Assembly (NCBI GenBank): GCA_910584595.1
Contig: CAJUBQ010000098.1
Span: forward strand, 1-16,807
Source of the DNA: an uncultured Eubacterium sp.
GTDB lineage: Bacteria; Bacillota; Clostridia; Lachnospirales; Lachnospiraceae
Direction: 5' to 3'
DNA length: 16,807 nt
Below are positions 7,830 to 14,830 of this stretch, in pieces. The position numbers and the translations under genes were made by a program. Within the stretch, counting starts at the first letter, position 1. Each line of letters starts with the position of its first letter. A model generated the notes under the pieces. That model was not told where the DNA came from and ran no database searches. It saw only the letters and a list, made by a program, of their open reading frames with translations.

Positions 7830-8882
7830 TCATTCGATTTCCAGAGCCAATTTTATAATCTGATCTAAGATTTTCCCAAAAGAATGTCCGGCAGCCTTCA
7901 TCATGCCCGGATAACGGCTGTGTTCTGTAAATCCTGGAATCGTATTCACTTCATTAAACACGATTTGCCCATCCGCTGTCAAAAACATATCTACTCTTGC
8001 AAAACCGCGGCATCCAAGCGCCTGATAAATCACTCCTGCCGTCTGTTTCACCTGCTCTGCCTGTTTTGGGTGAATTCTTGCCGGCACATGGATCGCTGAT
8101 GTTTTCAGCGTATATTTTTCTGTAAAATCAAAAAATCCTCCGGATAATTCAATTTCATCTACTTCGCCAAGCATCAGCTCATCGTTTCCAAGCGCCGCGC
8201 ATCCTACCTCAAATCCATCGATCTGTTCTTCTATGATTACCTCCTTATCATACTGAAACGCATATACAACGGCATTGTATAAGTTCTGTGATTCGCTTAC
8301 TTTAGAAATTCCATAAGAAGAGCCGGATTTTACCGGTTTGACAAACAGCGGATATCCGATTTGATCCGCAAATTGCTGCGCCTTATGAAAGTCCATTCCC
8401 ATTTTTATTACAAAAGCCTTTGGCACACGTACGCCTGCAGCTGACGCAAGCTGGTGTGCACGATACTTATCCATGCAAAGCGCAGAAGCGAGCGTCCCAC
8501 AGCCTGCCAAAGGAATGCCGGCCAGTTCTATGACGCCCTGCACCATTCCATCTTCTCCGTTTTTCCCATGAAGTACCGGAAACGCTACGTCTATAGGTAA
8601 TTTTTGAACTCCATCCCGGTAAAAACAAAGCAGACAACGTTCACTTTTATCAGGAGATATCACAGCGGGTATACAATCTTTTTCGTTCTGCCAGGTGTCT
8701 GCCGAAATCCTGTCTATATCTCCGGTAAAATAAAACCAGTCTCCACCTTTTGTAATTCCCACCGGGAACAATTCATACTTCTGCAAGTCCAGATTACGCA
8801 TCACCGCACCTGCAGATTGTAAAGATACACTATATTCACAAGAACATCCTCCAAAAATAACTGCAATTTTTAACTTTTTCAT
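7830..8882 (-). CDS. vanG: D-alanine--D-serine-type ligase (VanG family)
   Basis: The 350-residue ATP-grasp ligase matches D-Ala-D-X ligases along its length: VIFGG near the start, FPVLHGKNGEDG, ALCMDKYRAH, FVKPVKSGSSYGISK, GFFDFTEKYTLKTS, RVDMF and NEVNTIPGFTEHSRYP. The FDFTEKY segment is the form seen in D-Ala-D-Ala and D-Ala-D-Ser ligases rather than D-Ala-D-Lac ligases. The overall wording is closest to VanG as I remember it. It probably joins D-Ala to D-Ser for peptidoglycan precursors with reduced vancomycin affinity. The next gene downstream is vanT, which would supply D-Ser. The start at 8882 has AAGGATG upstream. A strong promoter lies at 9007-9035. No vanRS, vanW, vanY or vanXY is adjacent, so the unit is smaller than known resistance operons. 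A housekeeping Ddl role cannot be excluded. Confidence 0.88.
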   Translation of the reverse strand: MKKLKIAVIFGGCSCEYSVSLQSAGAVMRNLDLQKYELFPVGITKGGDWFYFTGDIDRISADTWQNEKDCIPAVISPDKSERCLLCFYRDGVQKLPIDVAFPVLHGKNGEDGMVQGVIELAGIPLAGCGTLASALCMDKYRAHQLASAAGVRVPKAFVIKMGMDFHKAQQFADQIGYPLFVKPVKSGSSYGISKVSESQNLYNAVVYAFQYDKEVIIEEQIDGFEVGCAALGNDELMLGEVDEIELSGGFFDFTEKYTLKTSAIHVPARIHPKQAEQVKQTAGVIYQALGCRGFARVDMFLTADGQIVFNEVNTIPGFTEHSRYPGMMKAAGHSFGKILDQIIKLALEIE

Positions 8883-8995
8883 CTTTTATCATCCTTCCTG
8901 CTTTTTATAACCGTTTACTTCTTTTAAATATTTCAATGAACTTTAAAGCATCATCCATCTTAAATCAATGTGTCATGTGCACTGTGTGTATTATT

Positions 8996-9007
8996 TGTAC
9001 TAGTACA
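8996..9007. promoter_or_regulatory. Palindromic operator candidate at the vanG transcription start
   Basis: TGTACTAGTACA is a perfect 12-bp palindrome abutting the vanG -10 box. It sits within a wider region with GTGT on the left (8986-8989 area) and ACAC on the right (near 9015). The form resembles GntR/YtrA-type operators, but no such regulator is encoded in the window. The binding protein is unknown. Confidence 0.5.
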
Positions 9008-9035
9008 TAGTATAACACATGTTCTGATTTGTCAA
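9007..9035 (-). promoter_or_regulatory. Promoter of vanG-vanT
   Basis: On the minus strand, TTGACA (9030-9035) and TACTAT (9007-9012) are separated by exactly 17 bp. The leader is about 118 nt and holds no recognised riboswitch. A consensus -35 suggests strong basal activity unless repressed at the adjoining palindrome. Confidence 0.8.
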
Positions 9036-9043
9036 TATATTTC

Positions 9044-9072
9044 TTGCACATCTCAATACAAATGCTTATAAT
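9044..9072 (+). promoter_or_regulatory. Promoter of the DUF3788 gene
   Basis: TTGCAC (9044-9049) and TATAAT (9067-9072) are spaced 17 bp apart. The box lies back to back with the vanG promoter: the two -35 hexamers are only 8 bp apart. Confidence 0.75.
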
Positions 9073-9147
9073 AATAAAAGCTGTTATGAAAAAAAGATAT
9101 CAATGATTCTTATAAATAAACAATACAATAATAAGGAAAAATAAACG

Positions 9148-9564
9148 ATGATTGATTTATATAATAGAAATGAAACCCCGACATTAGAAGATTTTGGAGA
9201 ATTTATAAAAAACCCTTTGTTCGAGCAATTTTGTTTAGAAATAAAAAACCGTTATCAATGCAGTGAAAAAATAGAATATAGTTCGTGCAGCTGGAAACCG
9301 GGATGGAATATAAAGTTCAGGAAATCCGGAAAATCACTGTGTACTATTTACCCTGGCGAATCTTATTTTACTGTTTTGATCGTAATTGGAAAAAAAGAAA
9401 AAGAACGCACAGAAAATCTATTACCGGACTGTACATCGCAATTACAGCAAATCTACGCCCAAACAGATGAAGGGAACGGTCAGAAATGGCTGATGATTGA
9501 TCTGGAAGACGCCGACGACCTATACCGCGATATCCTTTCCCTGATTGCTATTCGCAAAGGATAA
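9148..9564 (+). CDS. DUF3788 family protein
   Basis: The 138-residue soluble protein opens with LYNRNETPTLEDFGEFI and continues through SCSWKPGWNIKFRKSGKSLC, a strand-rich core and an acidic C-terminal half ending in LEDADDLYRDILSLIAIRKG. This fits my recollection of DUF3788, a small Firmicutes/Bacteroidetes family with no established function. There is no signal peptide or membrane segment. The start at 9148 has AAGGA upstream at somewhat long spacing. It is transcribed from its own promoter, divergent from vanG, and the MITE hairpin begins 18 bp after its stop. A link with the vanG unit through a shared control region is possible but unproven. Confidence 0.75.
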   Translation: MIDLYNRNETPTLEDFGEFIKNPLFEQFCLEIKNRYQCSEKIEYSSCSWKPGWNIKFRKSGKSLCTIYPGESYFTVLIVIGKKEKERTENLLPDCTSQLQQIYAQTDEGNGQKWLMIDLEDADDLYRDILSLIAIRKG

Positions 9565-9582
9565 ATGAATAACAAATATATT

Positions 9583-9744
9583 AGAGCGTGTTTGAAAAAT
9601 CATTCCCGCGATCTGCACTCCCCACTTTGTGGAGAATTCATCCCAAATTTAATCAACGCAGCCCGCTACGACTCATAAATTTGAGATAAATTCTCCACAA
9701 AGTGTGAAGCACATCTCACAGAAAGCATTTTTCAAACACGCTCT
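9583..9744 (+). repeat. 162-bp palindromic MITE-like element, copy 1
   Basis: The ends are AGAGCGTGTTTGAAAAAT and ATTTTTCAAACACGCTCT, a perfect 18-bp terminal inverted repeat. The interior is also largely self-complementary, for example CACTTTGTGGAGAATTC against its partner near 9690-9710, so nearly the whole element can fold into one hairpin around a loop near 9655-9680. It carries no open frame of note. The reverse complement of 13688-13849 matches with about 10 differences. It directly follows the DUF3788 gene and may act as its terminator. Confidence 0.9.
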
Positions 9745-9809
9745 GGAAACTGTTCTAAAATAACTCTTCCATAGTGCGCAGGATTTAAAAGTTATTTTTG
9801 AACAGTTCC
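9745..9809. repeat. 65-bp palindromic element abutting MITE copy 1
   Basis: GGAAACTGTTCTAAAATAAC at the left and its near complement ending TTTTTGAACAGTTCC at the right form a stem of about 21 bp with few mismatches. The loop lies near 9770-9785. This is a different repeat from the 162-bp element but joins it with no gap. It may also serve as terminator for the leftward hydrolase gene. Confidence 0.75.
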
Positions 9810-9876
9810 TTACTGTTTCACTGACCTTGAGCAAACCGGCAAAGTATTTCAAAGCGGATAATACCGAAATTTGATT

Positions 9877-10935
9877 TTACGCTGCCATTGCCGGATCCGG
9901 CACGAAATTATTTCCGGAATCCTGCGTTAAGGACTCCTGCCAGCTGCATATCTTCTGTATGATTTCTGCTAAATTTGTATACCAGATATAGTGACCGCCC
10001 TCAACAATATGAATTTCATGATTGCCGCCTGCAAAATTCAGTTGATTGTAATGTGCTGTCTTCCATACCGGCATCGCATCCACATTATCCGATGAAATCA
10101 TCATCAACACAGAAAGATCCGCAGGAAACTTTTTATCTATGATGGTATTTGCTGCCTGTTCCATCAGACTGACTTCATTTCTCACTGTTTCGTTGCTGCT
10201 GCGGGAATATGCCTCCAAATACTCTGCTCTGTCCTGCTCCGTATAGGTATAACCTGCTATCTGCGGCAATACAGCGCCATATTTTTCCGGATTAGAAGCA
10301 ATTGTATTTTTAAAGTCCTGCAGCGAAGGAAATGTATTTCTAAATGCGTCAAATTCTTCTCCCGCCTGCAGGATATACTGCTGCTCCATTTTAAGCGCTT
10401 CTGCCAATCCTGCGTCATATACCGTATTATCTATTGCAATAAACCCTTCTACCTTTTCCGGATAAGTCTCTACAAAATTAAGTCCATAAATACCGGATAT
10501 CGAATGCGTCAATAACACACATTTTTCAACATCCAGCTGTTCCAATACTTCGTAGATTTCTTCATTGATGTTTTCTACCGTCCTCTCTCTTGCGGTCAGA
10601 TCACTCAGCCCATATCCCAACGGTTCCACAATAATCACATGGAATCTGTCTTGCAAAGCCTGAGCCAACGGCTTGAAATAAATATTCGGAGAAGGTACCG
10701 CTAACGCCGGCAGCATAACTAACGCTTGCTTCCCATCATCAGCAAATGTTTCCTTGTTTTCATTGATATCCCCATAGAATATCGTTCTGACCTGCTTACC
10801 ACCTATCGTTACGTACTTTTCCAGACTGCCGCCGTCTTTCCCGCTTTCTGCATATACTGCTGCCGGTATGCTCAATATCATACACAGCGCCAGTACAAAA
10901 ATCCCCAGCCATTTGCTGCACATTTTCCTTACCAT
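9877..10935 (-). CDS. Secreted alpha/beta hydrolase
   Basis: The 352-residue protein begins with a basic stretch and a hydrophobic core (about 8-28) ending PAAVYA, a good signal peptidase I site, so it is probably exported. An alpha/beta-hydrolase fold follows: VMLPALAVPSPNIYF, then VIIVEPLGYGLSD (oxyanion and loop region), and the nucleophile elbow LLTHSISGIYG with S145. The likely acid is D283 or D286 in SSDNVDAMP, and the histidine is H315 in VEGGHYIW. The elbow reads T-H-S-I-S rather than the usual G-x-S-x-G, which is tolerated in the family. Substrate is unknown. The ATG at 10935 is preferred because AGGAGG lies 11 bases upstream; an in-frame TTG at 10944 sits too close to that site. The gene lies inside the MITE-bounded block and has its own promoter. 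Confidence 0.85.
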   Translation of the reverse strand: MVRKMCSKWLGIFVLALCMILSIPAAVYAESGKDGGSLEKYVTIGGKQVRTIFYGDINENKETFADDGKQALVMLPALAVPSPNIYFKPLAQALQDRFHVIIVEPLGYGLSDLTARERTVENINEEIYEVLEQLDVEKCVLLTHSISGIYGLNFVETYPEKVEGFIAIDNTVYDAGLAEALKMEQQYILQAGEEFDAFRNTFPSLQDFKNTIASNPEKYGAVLPQIAGYTYTEQDRAEYLEAYSRSSNETVRNEVSLMEQAANTIIDKKFPADLSVLMMISSDNVDAMPVWKTAHYNQLNFAGGNHEIHIVEGGHYIWYTNLAEIIQKICSWQESLTQDSGNNFVPDPAMAA

Positions 10936-10971
10936 ATGTTTCAAATCCTCCTTTTTTATAATTTCGTATAT

Positions 10972-11000
10972 AGTATATTACAATATTAAAAATATTACAA
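10972..11000 (-). promoter_or_regulatory. Promoter of the alpha/beta hydrolase gene
   Basis: On the minus strand, TTGTAA (10995-11000) and TATACT (10972-10977) are spaced 17 bp apart, about 37 bp upstream of the start codon. The surrounding 10945-11298 interval is very AT-rich and otherwise holds only the stem-loop described at 11141-11198. Confidence 0.55.
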
Positions 11001-11140
11001 CTCTTATCAAAAAACATTTGCATTACAATATTTTCTTTTTCTTGAAATATGAAAGACTGAAAATTCCAACAGATACCAATAATTTCGCTTATATTCTGTC
11101 ACCTTTGCATCTTTATCTATATATACTGATAGTAACGTAA

Positions 11141-11198
11141 GAAACTGTTAAGAAACAATTTACCGCCTGCTTATGACAAATCATTTCTTAACCGTTTC
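11141..11198. repeat. Inverted repeat upstream of the ZIP transporter
   Basis: GAAACTGTTAAGAAA (11141-11155) and TTTCTTAACCGTTTC (11184-11198) are complementary at 14 of 15 positions, separated by 28 bp. No U-run follows, so a terminator is unlikely. An operator or a leader structure for the transporter gene 100 bp downstream is possible. Confidence 0.55.
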
Positions 11199-11298
11199 TG
11201 AACAAAATCTTCATAACAGATTCGCTTGCCTGAATTGTTATCTATTTTGTAACTATACGTATTTCTTCATTATTATTGATTTAAGGAGGTATTTTAAC

Positions 11299-12099
11299 AT
11301 GTATCCTGTCGTTTTTCTTGCGCTTCTTGCTACTATTGGTACTTGGTTTGTAACGGCATTAGGCGCTGCAACTGTCGTATTTTTCAAATCTCCAAATACC
11401 AGACTGCTAAATCTGATGCTTGGATTCGCTTCCGGAGTTATGATTGCTGCAAGCTTCTGGTCTCTGCTTCAGCCTGCCATCGAACGTGCACAGACCCGCG
11501 GCGGCAGTCCGGCTTATCTGGTCGCTACCGCAGGATTTCTTTGTGGCGCAGTATTTATGTGGATATCAGACAAAGCTGTCTCCTATGCAAGAAAACGGAC
11601 GGACCATATGTTAACGATAACTAATGATCGGGCGAACCGGATCATCATGCTCATTCTTTCTATTACACTCCACAATATACCGGAAGGATTGGCCGTCGGT
11701 GTGGCTTTCGGCGCACTCCAAAATAGCTGCACACCGGAAAATCTCATGGGCGCCATAACCATTGCTGTCGGTATCGGCCTGCAAAATTTTCCTGAAGGCG
11801 CAGCCGTATCCATCCCTCTGCGGCGGGAGGGTTTTTCCAGAACAAAGAGTTTTCTGCTCGGGCAGGCTTCCGGCATTGTAGAACCAATTGCCGGATTAGC
11901 CGGAGCTTTGCTTGTCGTTTATGTAGAAGCTATCCTGCCATTTGCCCTTTCCTTTGCTGCAGGCGCCATGATTTTAGTAGCCGTTCACGAGCTGATACCG
12001 GAATGCCAGCGAAACCAAAAAAATCAGCCTTACTCTGCAACTATGGGAATCGTCCTTGGATTTGCCGTTATGATGCTCCTGGATGTCATGCTCGGCTAA
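11299..12099 (+). CDS. ZIP family divalent metal transporter (GufA/ZupT-like)
   Basis: The 266-residue integral membrane protein has about eight hydrophobic segments. It carries the two family signature helices: TLHNIPEGLAVGVAFG (H125, N126, E129) and GLQNFPEGAAVSIPLR (N163, E166). E195 in VEPIAGLAG and H230/E231 in AVHELIPE match further metal-site positions. It most likely imports Zn or other divalent metal ions. A cytosolic loop of about 25 residues precedes TM4. The ATG at 11299 is chosen because TAAGGAGG lies 8 bases upstream; the open frame extends back to 11173, but that extension lacks a ribosome site and reads unlike the family. Its stop directly abuts the stop of the convergent relQ-like gene, with no terminator between. 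Confidence 0.92.
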   Translation: MYPVVFLALLATIGTWFVTALGAATVVFFKSPNTRLLNLMLGFASGVMIAASFWSLLQPAIERAQTRGGSPAYLVATAGFLCGAVFMWISDKAVSYARKRTDHMLTITNDRANRIIMLILSITLHNIPEGLAVGVAFGALQNSCTPENLMGAITIAVGIGLQNFPEGAAVSIPLRREGFSRTKSFLLGQASGIVEPIAGLAGALLVVYVEAILPFALSFAAGAMILVAVHELIPECQRNQKNQPYSATMGIVLGFAVMMLLDVMLG

Positions 12100-12873
12100 T
12101 TATCCAATGTTCATATCCATCCGACTTAATTTTTCCAGCAGAATTTCCTCCTCCGTCGGGGCATCTGACACTGCCTCGATCTGCTGGCGGATGCCGATCA
12201 TTTTTTGATCTGTCATTGAGATCACATCCGCACATTCTTTCAGCTGTTTCACAATCATCTGCTGATTTGGAATGTTTTGCTTATATTTTAACTGATGTTC
12301 TAAACTTGCCCAAAAATCCATTGCTATCGTACGTATCTGCACTTCCACCTTCATCTGCTTTTTAAAATCCGCAAAATAGACCGGAACTTCAACGATCAAA
12401 TGCAGACTGCGGTATCCATTTGGCTTTGGGTTAATAATATAATCTTTTCTGGTCAGCAATGTGATATCATCCTGCCCAAGCAATGCATCTGCAATCCCGT
12501 AAATATCATCAATATAAGAACAAATCACTCGGATGCCTGCAGCGTCATGAATGTATTTTTCAATATTTTCCAGAGAGAACCGATAACCATACCGATCCAG
12601 CTTTGCCATAATACTGTTCGTATGCTTTAAACGTGTGGAAACGGAACTGATCGGATTACGCTGATAGCGGACGCTGAATTCTGTGTCCAGCACTTCAAAT
12701 TTCGTTTTTACTTCTTTCAGCGCACATGTATACATCATCATCAGCTCCCGATAACCTACAAGCATATCCATAAATCTTCTTGTCTGGCTCACTTTCTCAG
12801 GTGTATCCAGCAGTGTACTAAGTCCTTCGGCCAGTTCATCTCCCAGAATGTCATCTTCTTCTATCTTTTCCAT
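12100..12873 (-). CDS. relQ: Small alarmone synthetase, RelQ/YjbM type GTP pyrophosphokinase
   Basis: The 257-residue protein consists of a RelA/SpoT synthetase domain with no hydrolase, TGS or ACT domain, so it is a single-domain (p)ppGpp synthetase. The motifs are SSVSTRLKHTNSIMAKL (about 76-92), D110 in HDAAGIRVICSY, a GTP-binding-like segment DYIINPKPNGYRSLHL (144-159) and VEVQIRTIAMDFWASLEHQ with E177 as the likely catalytic glutamate. The N-terminal 40 residues are acidic, and the C-terminus is helical (LKECADVISM onward), as in tetramer-forming RelQ proteins. It would transfer pyrophosphate from ATP to GDP or GTP in stress signalling. GGAGG lies 9 bases before the start. It has its own promoter with an inverted repeat just downstream of it. 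Confidence 0.9.
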   Translation of the reverse strand: MEKIEEDDILGDELAEGLSTLLDTPEKVSQTRRFMDMLVGYRELMMMYTCALKEVKTKFEVLDTEFSVRYQRNPISSVSTRLKHTNSIMAKLDRYGYRFSLENIEKYIHDAAGIRVICSYIDDIYGIADALLGQDDITLLTRKDYIINPKPNGYRSLHLIVEVPVYFADFKKQMKVEVQIRTIAMDFWASLEHQLKYKQNIPNQQMIVKQLKECADVISMTDQKMIGIRQQIEAVSDAPTEEEILLEKLSRMDMNIG

Positions 12874-12902
12874 CTATTATTTCCTCCATTTTAAACCTGA
12901 AC

Positions 12903-12926
12903 TGTTACAACAGTAACAACATTATA
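12903..12926 (-). promoter_or_regulatory. Extended -10 promoter and inverted-repeat operator of relQ
   Basis: On the minus strand, TGTTATAAT places a TATAAT box at 12921-12926 with an extended TG. No good -35 is seen at 17 bp. Immediately downstream, TGTTAC-4 bp-GTAACA (12903-12918) is a perfect inverted repeat placed where a repressor would block transcription. Confidence 0.5.
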
Positions 12927-13048
12927 ACATATACCTGGCAATAACTGCTAAATATTCACCAAATTATCATGAACTTTTCATAAATATCCCTTAAATAAAT
13001 TTAAACAGATGTTTGCTTTAGATAAATAGAAATCTTGCCTGCACAGCT

Positions 13049-13095
13049 AAAAAGACGCTTTGACAAAATCACACCCTTTTGTCAAAACGCCTTTA
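13049..13095 (-). terminator. Rho-independent terminator of the cysteine hydrolase gene
   Basis: Read leftward, GGCGTTTTGACAAAA, a GGGTGTGA loop and TTTTGTCAAAGCGTC form a 14-bp stem with one mismatch or bulge, followed by TTTTT. It lies about 20 bp after the stop of the leftward gene at 13116. A-richness on the other side could make it work in both directions. The remaining 12930-13048 interval is AT-rich and featureless. Confidence 0.85.
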
Positions 13096-13115
13096 CTGTT
13101 ATTATAAAATAAAAT

Positions 13116-13649
13116 CTATACATGCAAAACATCAATTTGACACATTTTCATCGTTTCTAATGCTGCCTGATGCGTAGCAGGCGTTACACCTGCACAACAA
13201 TCCGCATCTACAGAAATATTCAGTTCCGGAAAATGTGCTTTTAAAAGCAACGCATTCGATATGACACAAATATCCGTACAAAGCCCTATCAGTTTAACTT
13301 CCGATGCTTTATTCTCCTCCAGCATCTTTCCAATCACAGATACAAGCTCTACAGAACCAAAGGTTCCTTTTTGGATCAGCTCATAGTCTTTTCCTTCCAA
13401 TGCCTGACGCACTTTATCATGCAGCTGCCACCCTTTCGTCATATGTATACAGTGTGGAACAGGAAGTTTCTTTCCTTCTGCAGTTTCCAGATAATTTTGC
13501 TCATGTGTATCCATCGTAGCAAAAATTTTACCGTCAAACCGGGCAATCGCCTCAGCTGCCCGATCTACCATCTCCGCAGCCTCTTTGGTGCCCAACGCTC
13601 CATCTACAAAATCATTCTGCATATCTACAACAATCAAGATTCTATCCAT
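13116..13649 (-). CDS. Nicotinamidase-like cysteine hydrolase (isochorismatase fold)
   Basis: The 177-residue protein has the isochorismatase/PncA fold. The catalytic triad can be placed at D9 (VVDMQNDFVDG), K94 (QKGTFGS) and C128 (GLCTDICVISNAL). D47 and H49 in MDTHEQNY and H66 in VPHCIHMTKGWQL match the metal-binding and active-site positions of nicotinamidases. It may hydrolyse nicotinamide to nicotinate for NAD salvage, though related amidases share these residues. The second in-frame ATG (13649) is chosen because AGGAGG lies four bases before it; an upstream ATG at 13667 has a weaker site. MITE copy 2 ends only 37 bp upstream, so the gene lacks a clear promoter and may depend on transcription entering through or starting in the element. 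A terminator follows. Confidence 0.88.
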   Translation of the reverse strand: MDRILIVVDMQNDFVDGALGTKEAAEMVDRAAEAIARFDGKIFATMDTHEQNYLETAEGKKLPVPHCIHMTKGWQLHDKVRQALEGKDYELIQKGTFGSVELVSVIGKMLEENKASEVKLIGLCTDICVISNALLLKAHFPELNISVDADCCAGVTPATHQAALETMKMCQIDVLHV

Positions 13650-13687
13650 AATCCCTCCTGTATTCACCGGCCAGCGTGTGTTGTACT

Positions 13688-13849
13688 AGAGCGTGTTTGA
13701 AAAATGCTTTCTGTGAGATGTGCTTCACAGTTTGTGGAGAATTTATCCCAAATTTAGGAGTCATAGTGGGCTATGTTGACTAAATTTGGGATGAATTCTC
13801 CGCAAAGTGGGGAGCGCAGATCGCGGGAATGATTTTTCAAACACGCTCT
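13688..13849 (-). repeat. 162-bp palindromic MITE-like element, copy 2
   Basis: This has the same 18-bp terminal inverted repeats as the copy at 9583-9744, in inverted orientation and about 94% identical over the whole length. Its outer flanks read TA-GAGCG and CGCTC-TA, consistent with insertion at a TA dinucleotide, as used by IS630/Tc1-type transposases, but no matching transposase is present. Its last base pairs supply the TAG stop codon of the chemoreceptor gene. Confidence 0.9.
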
Positions 13850-14807
13850 AAGACAGCTCTTCTACAATTGGCCCAATCTGAGACAGCATATTGTCCATAT
13901 CTTCAAACATCGCGCTCTTTGTCGTGCCCAGCTTATTTGCATGTTCAATATTTTTTACAACTTCCTCATACTGTTTTTTCGTGCGGAAAAAGAAATCATG
14001 CACACTCTGCAGCGCCGTTTTCGAATCCAAAATAACATTGGATATTTCCGTTTGCACTGCAGTTGCCCCTTCCGCCGCCTGTGTAATATGATCGAACATT
14101 TGATAGGTATCATTTACTTTTAATATATTTGCATTCAGCGCATCCTGGGAATTGCTGATGCTTTCATGCAGCCTGTCCGTACCGCCTTCCACATCTGTTA
14201 TACTATCGTCAACTGCAGCTACAAGCTCCTTAATCTGGTCAGCCAGATTTTTAACTTCCACAGCTACGATAGCAAATCCCTTTCCATGCTCTCCCGCCCG
14301 CGCTGCCTCAATCGAAGCGTTCAACGCCAATATATTCGTCTGGTCGGCAATCGCCTTAATTTGGTTCGTACACGTTTTTATCTGTTTAATGGAATCCAGA
14401 AAGACACGGAACGTCTGTTCCATTTCCGTGAAATGCGTTTCCACCTCAACCGTCTGTTCTTTTAATGATTCCACTTCATTTTGCACTGTCGTTACGGAAT
14501 TGCTGATCTCTTCTTTCACAGACTGAAACTGCTCTGATACCTGACCGATATTAGAAAATGTCTGCTCAAAATCTTCCAGTTTCTGATGAAATTTTTCCGA
14601 TTCATCCAATACTCCATTAAAGGATTCATTGACCCTGCTAAGCTGCTGCAAGGCATCTACTTCCTTTTCTACAATTTCCTTCTGCCTCTCTTTGACACTT
14701 CCTGCTGCATGCAGTATCGGATAGAGCCTTTCCTTATCGAAAACTGCCTGTCTGCGTTCTAAGCCAAAGCCCGCCGGCTTTTTTTTGTTTTTGGATCCAA
14801 ACAGCAT
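13848..14807 (-). CDS. Cytosolic methyl-accepting chemotaxis protein
   Basis: The 319-residue protein has no membrane segment or HAMP domain: after a lysine-rich start it is coiled coil from about residue 36 onward. The conserved signalling tip is at about 152-190 (IADQTNILALNASIEAARAG, then EHGKGFAIVAVEVKNLAD), the part that contacts CheA/CheW in chemoreceptors. It has no ligand domain of its own. The FIST-domain gene lies 23 bp upstream in the same direction, which suggests the FIST protein provides the sensing. AGGGAGG lies eight bases before the ATG. The TAG stop is formed by the edge of MITE copy 2, so the original C-terminus may have been slightly different. No cheA, cheW or flagellar genes are in the window, so the output could be chemotaxis or another response. 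Confidence 0.92.
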   Translation of the reverse strand: MLFGSKNKKKPAGFGLERRQAVFDKERLYPILHAAGSVKERQKEIVEKEVDALQQLSRVNESFNGVLDESEKFHQKLEDFEQTFSNIGQVSEQFQSVKEEISNSVTTVQNEVESLKEQTVEVETHFTEMEQTFRVFLDSIKQIKTCTNQIKAIADQTNILALNASIEAARAGEHGKGFAIVAVEVKNLADQIKELVAAVDDSITDVEGGTDRLHESISNSQDALNANILKVNDTYQMFDHITQAAEGATAVQTEISNVILDSKTALQSVHDFFFRTKKQYEEVVKNIEHANKLGTTKSAMFEDMDNMLSQIGPIVEELS

Positions 14808-14830
14808 ATGACTTCCCTCCCTTTATCACT

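Noticed and set aside
8905..8958. 17-codon open frame in the vanG leader (MDDALKFIEIFKRSKRL)
   Set aside because: It is co-directional with vanG and within its transcript, but no ribosome binding site precedes it and it has no attenuator-like stem behind it; kept only as a note.
10868..11140. 90-residue plus-strand frame
   Set aside because: Overlaps the hydrolase signal-peptide region antisense and runs into AT-rich intergenic DNA; composition is not gene-like.
11173..11298. N-terminal extension of the ZIP transporter
   Set aside because: The extension reads unlike the family and lacks a ribosome site, while 11299 has a strong one.
14152..14526. 124-residue plus-strand frame
   Set aside because: Antisense shadow of the chemoreceptor coiled coil, serine/threonine-rich with no start signal.
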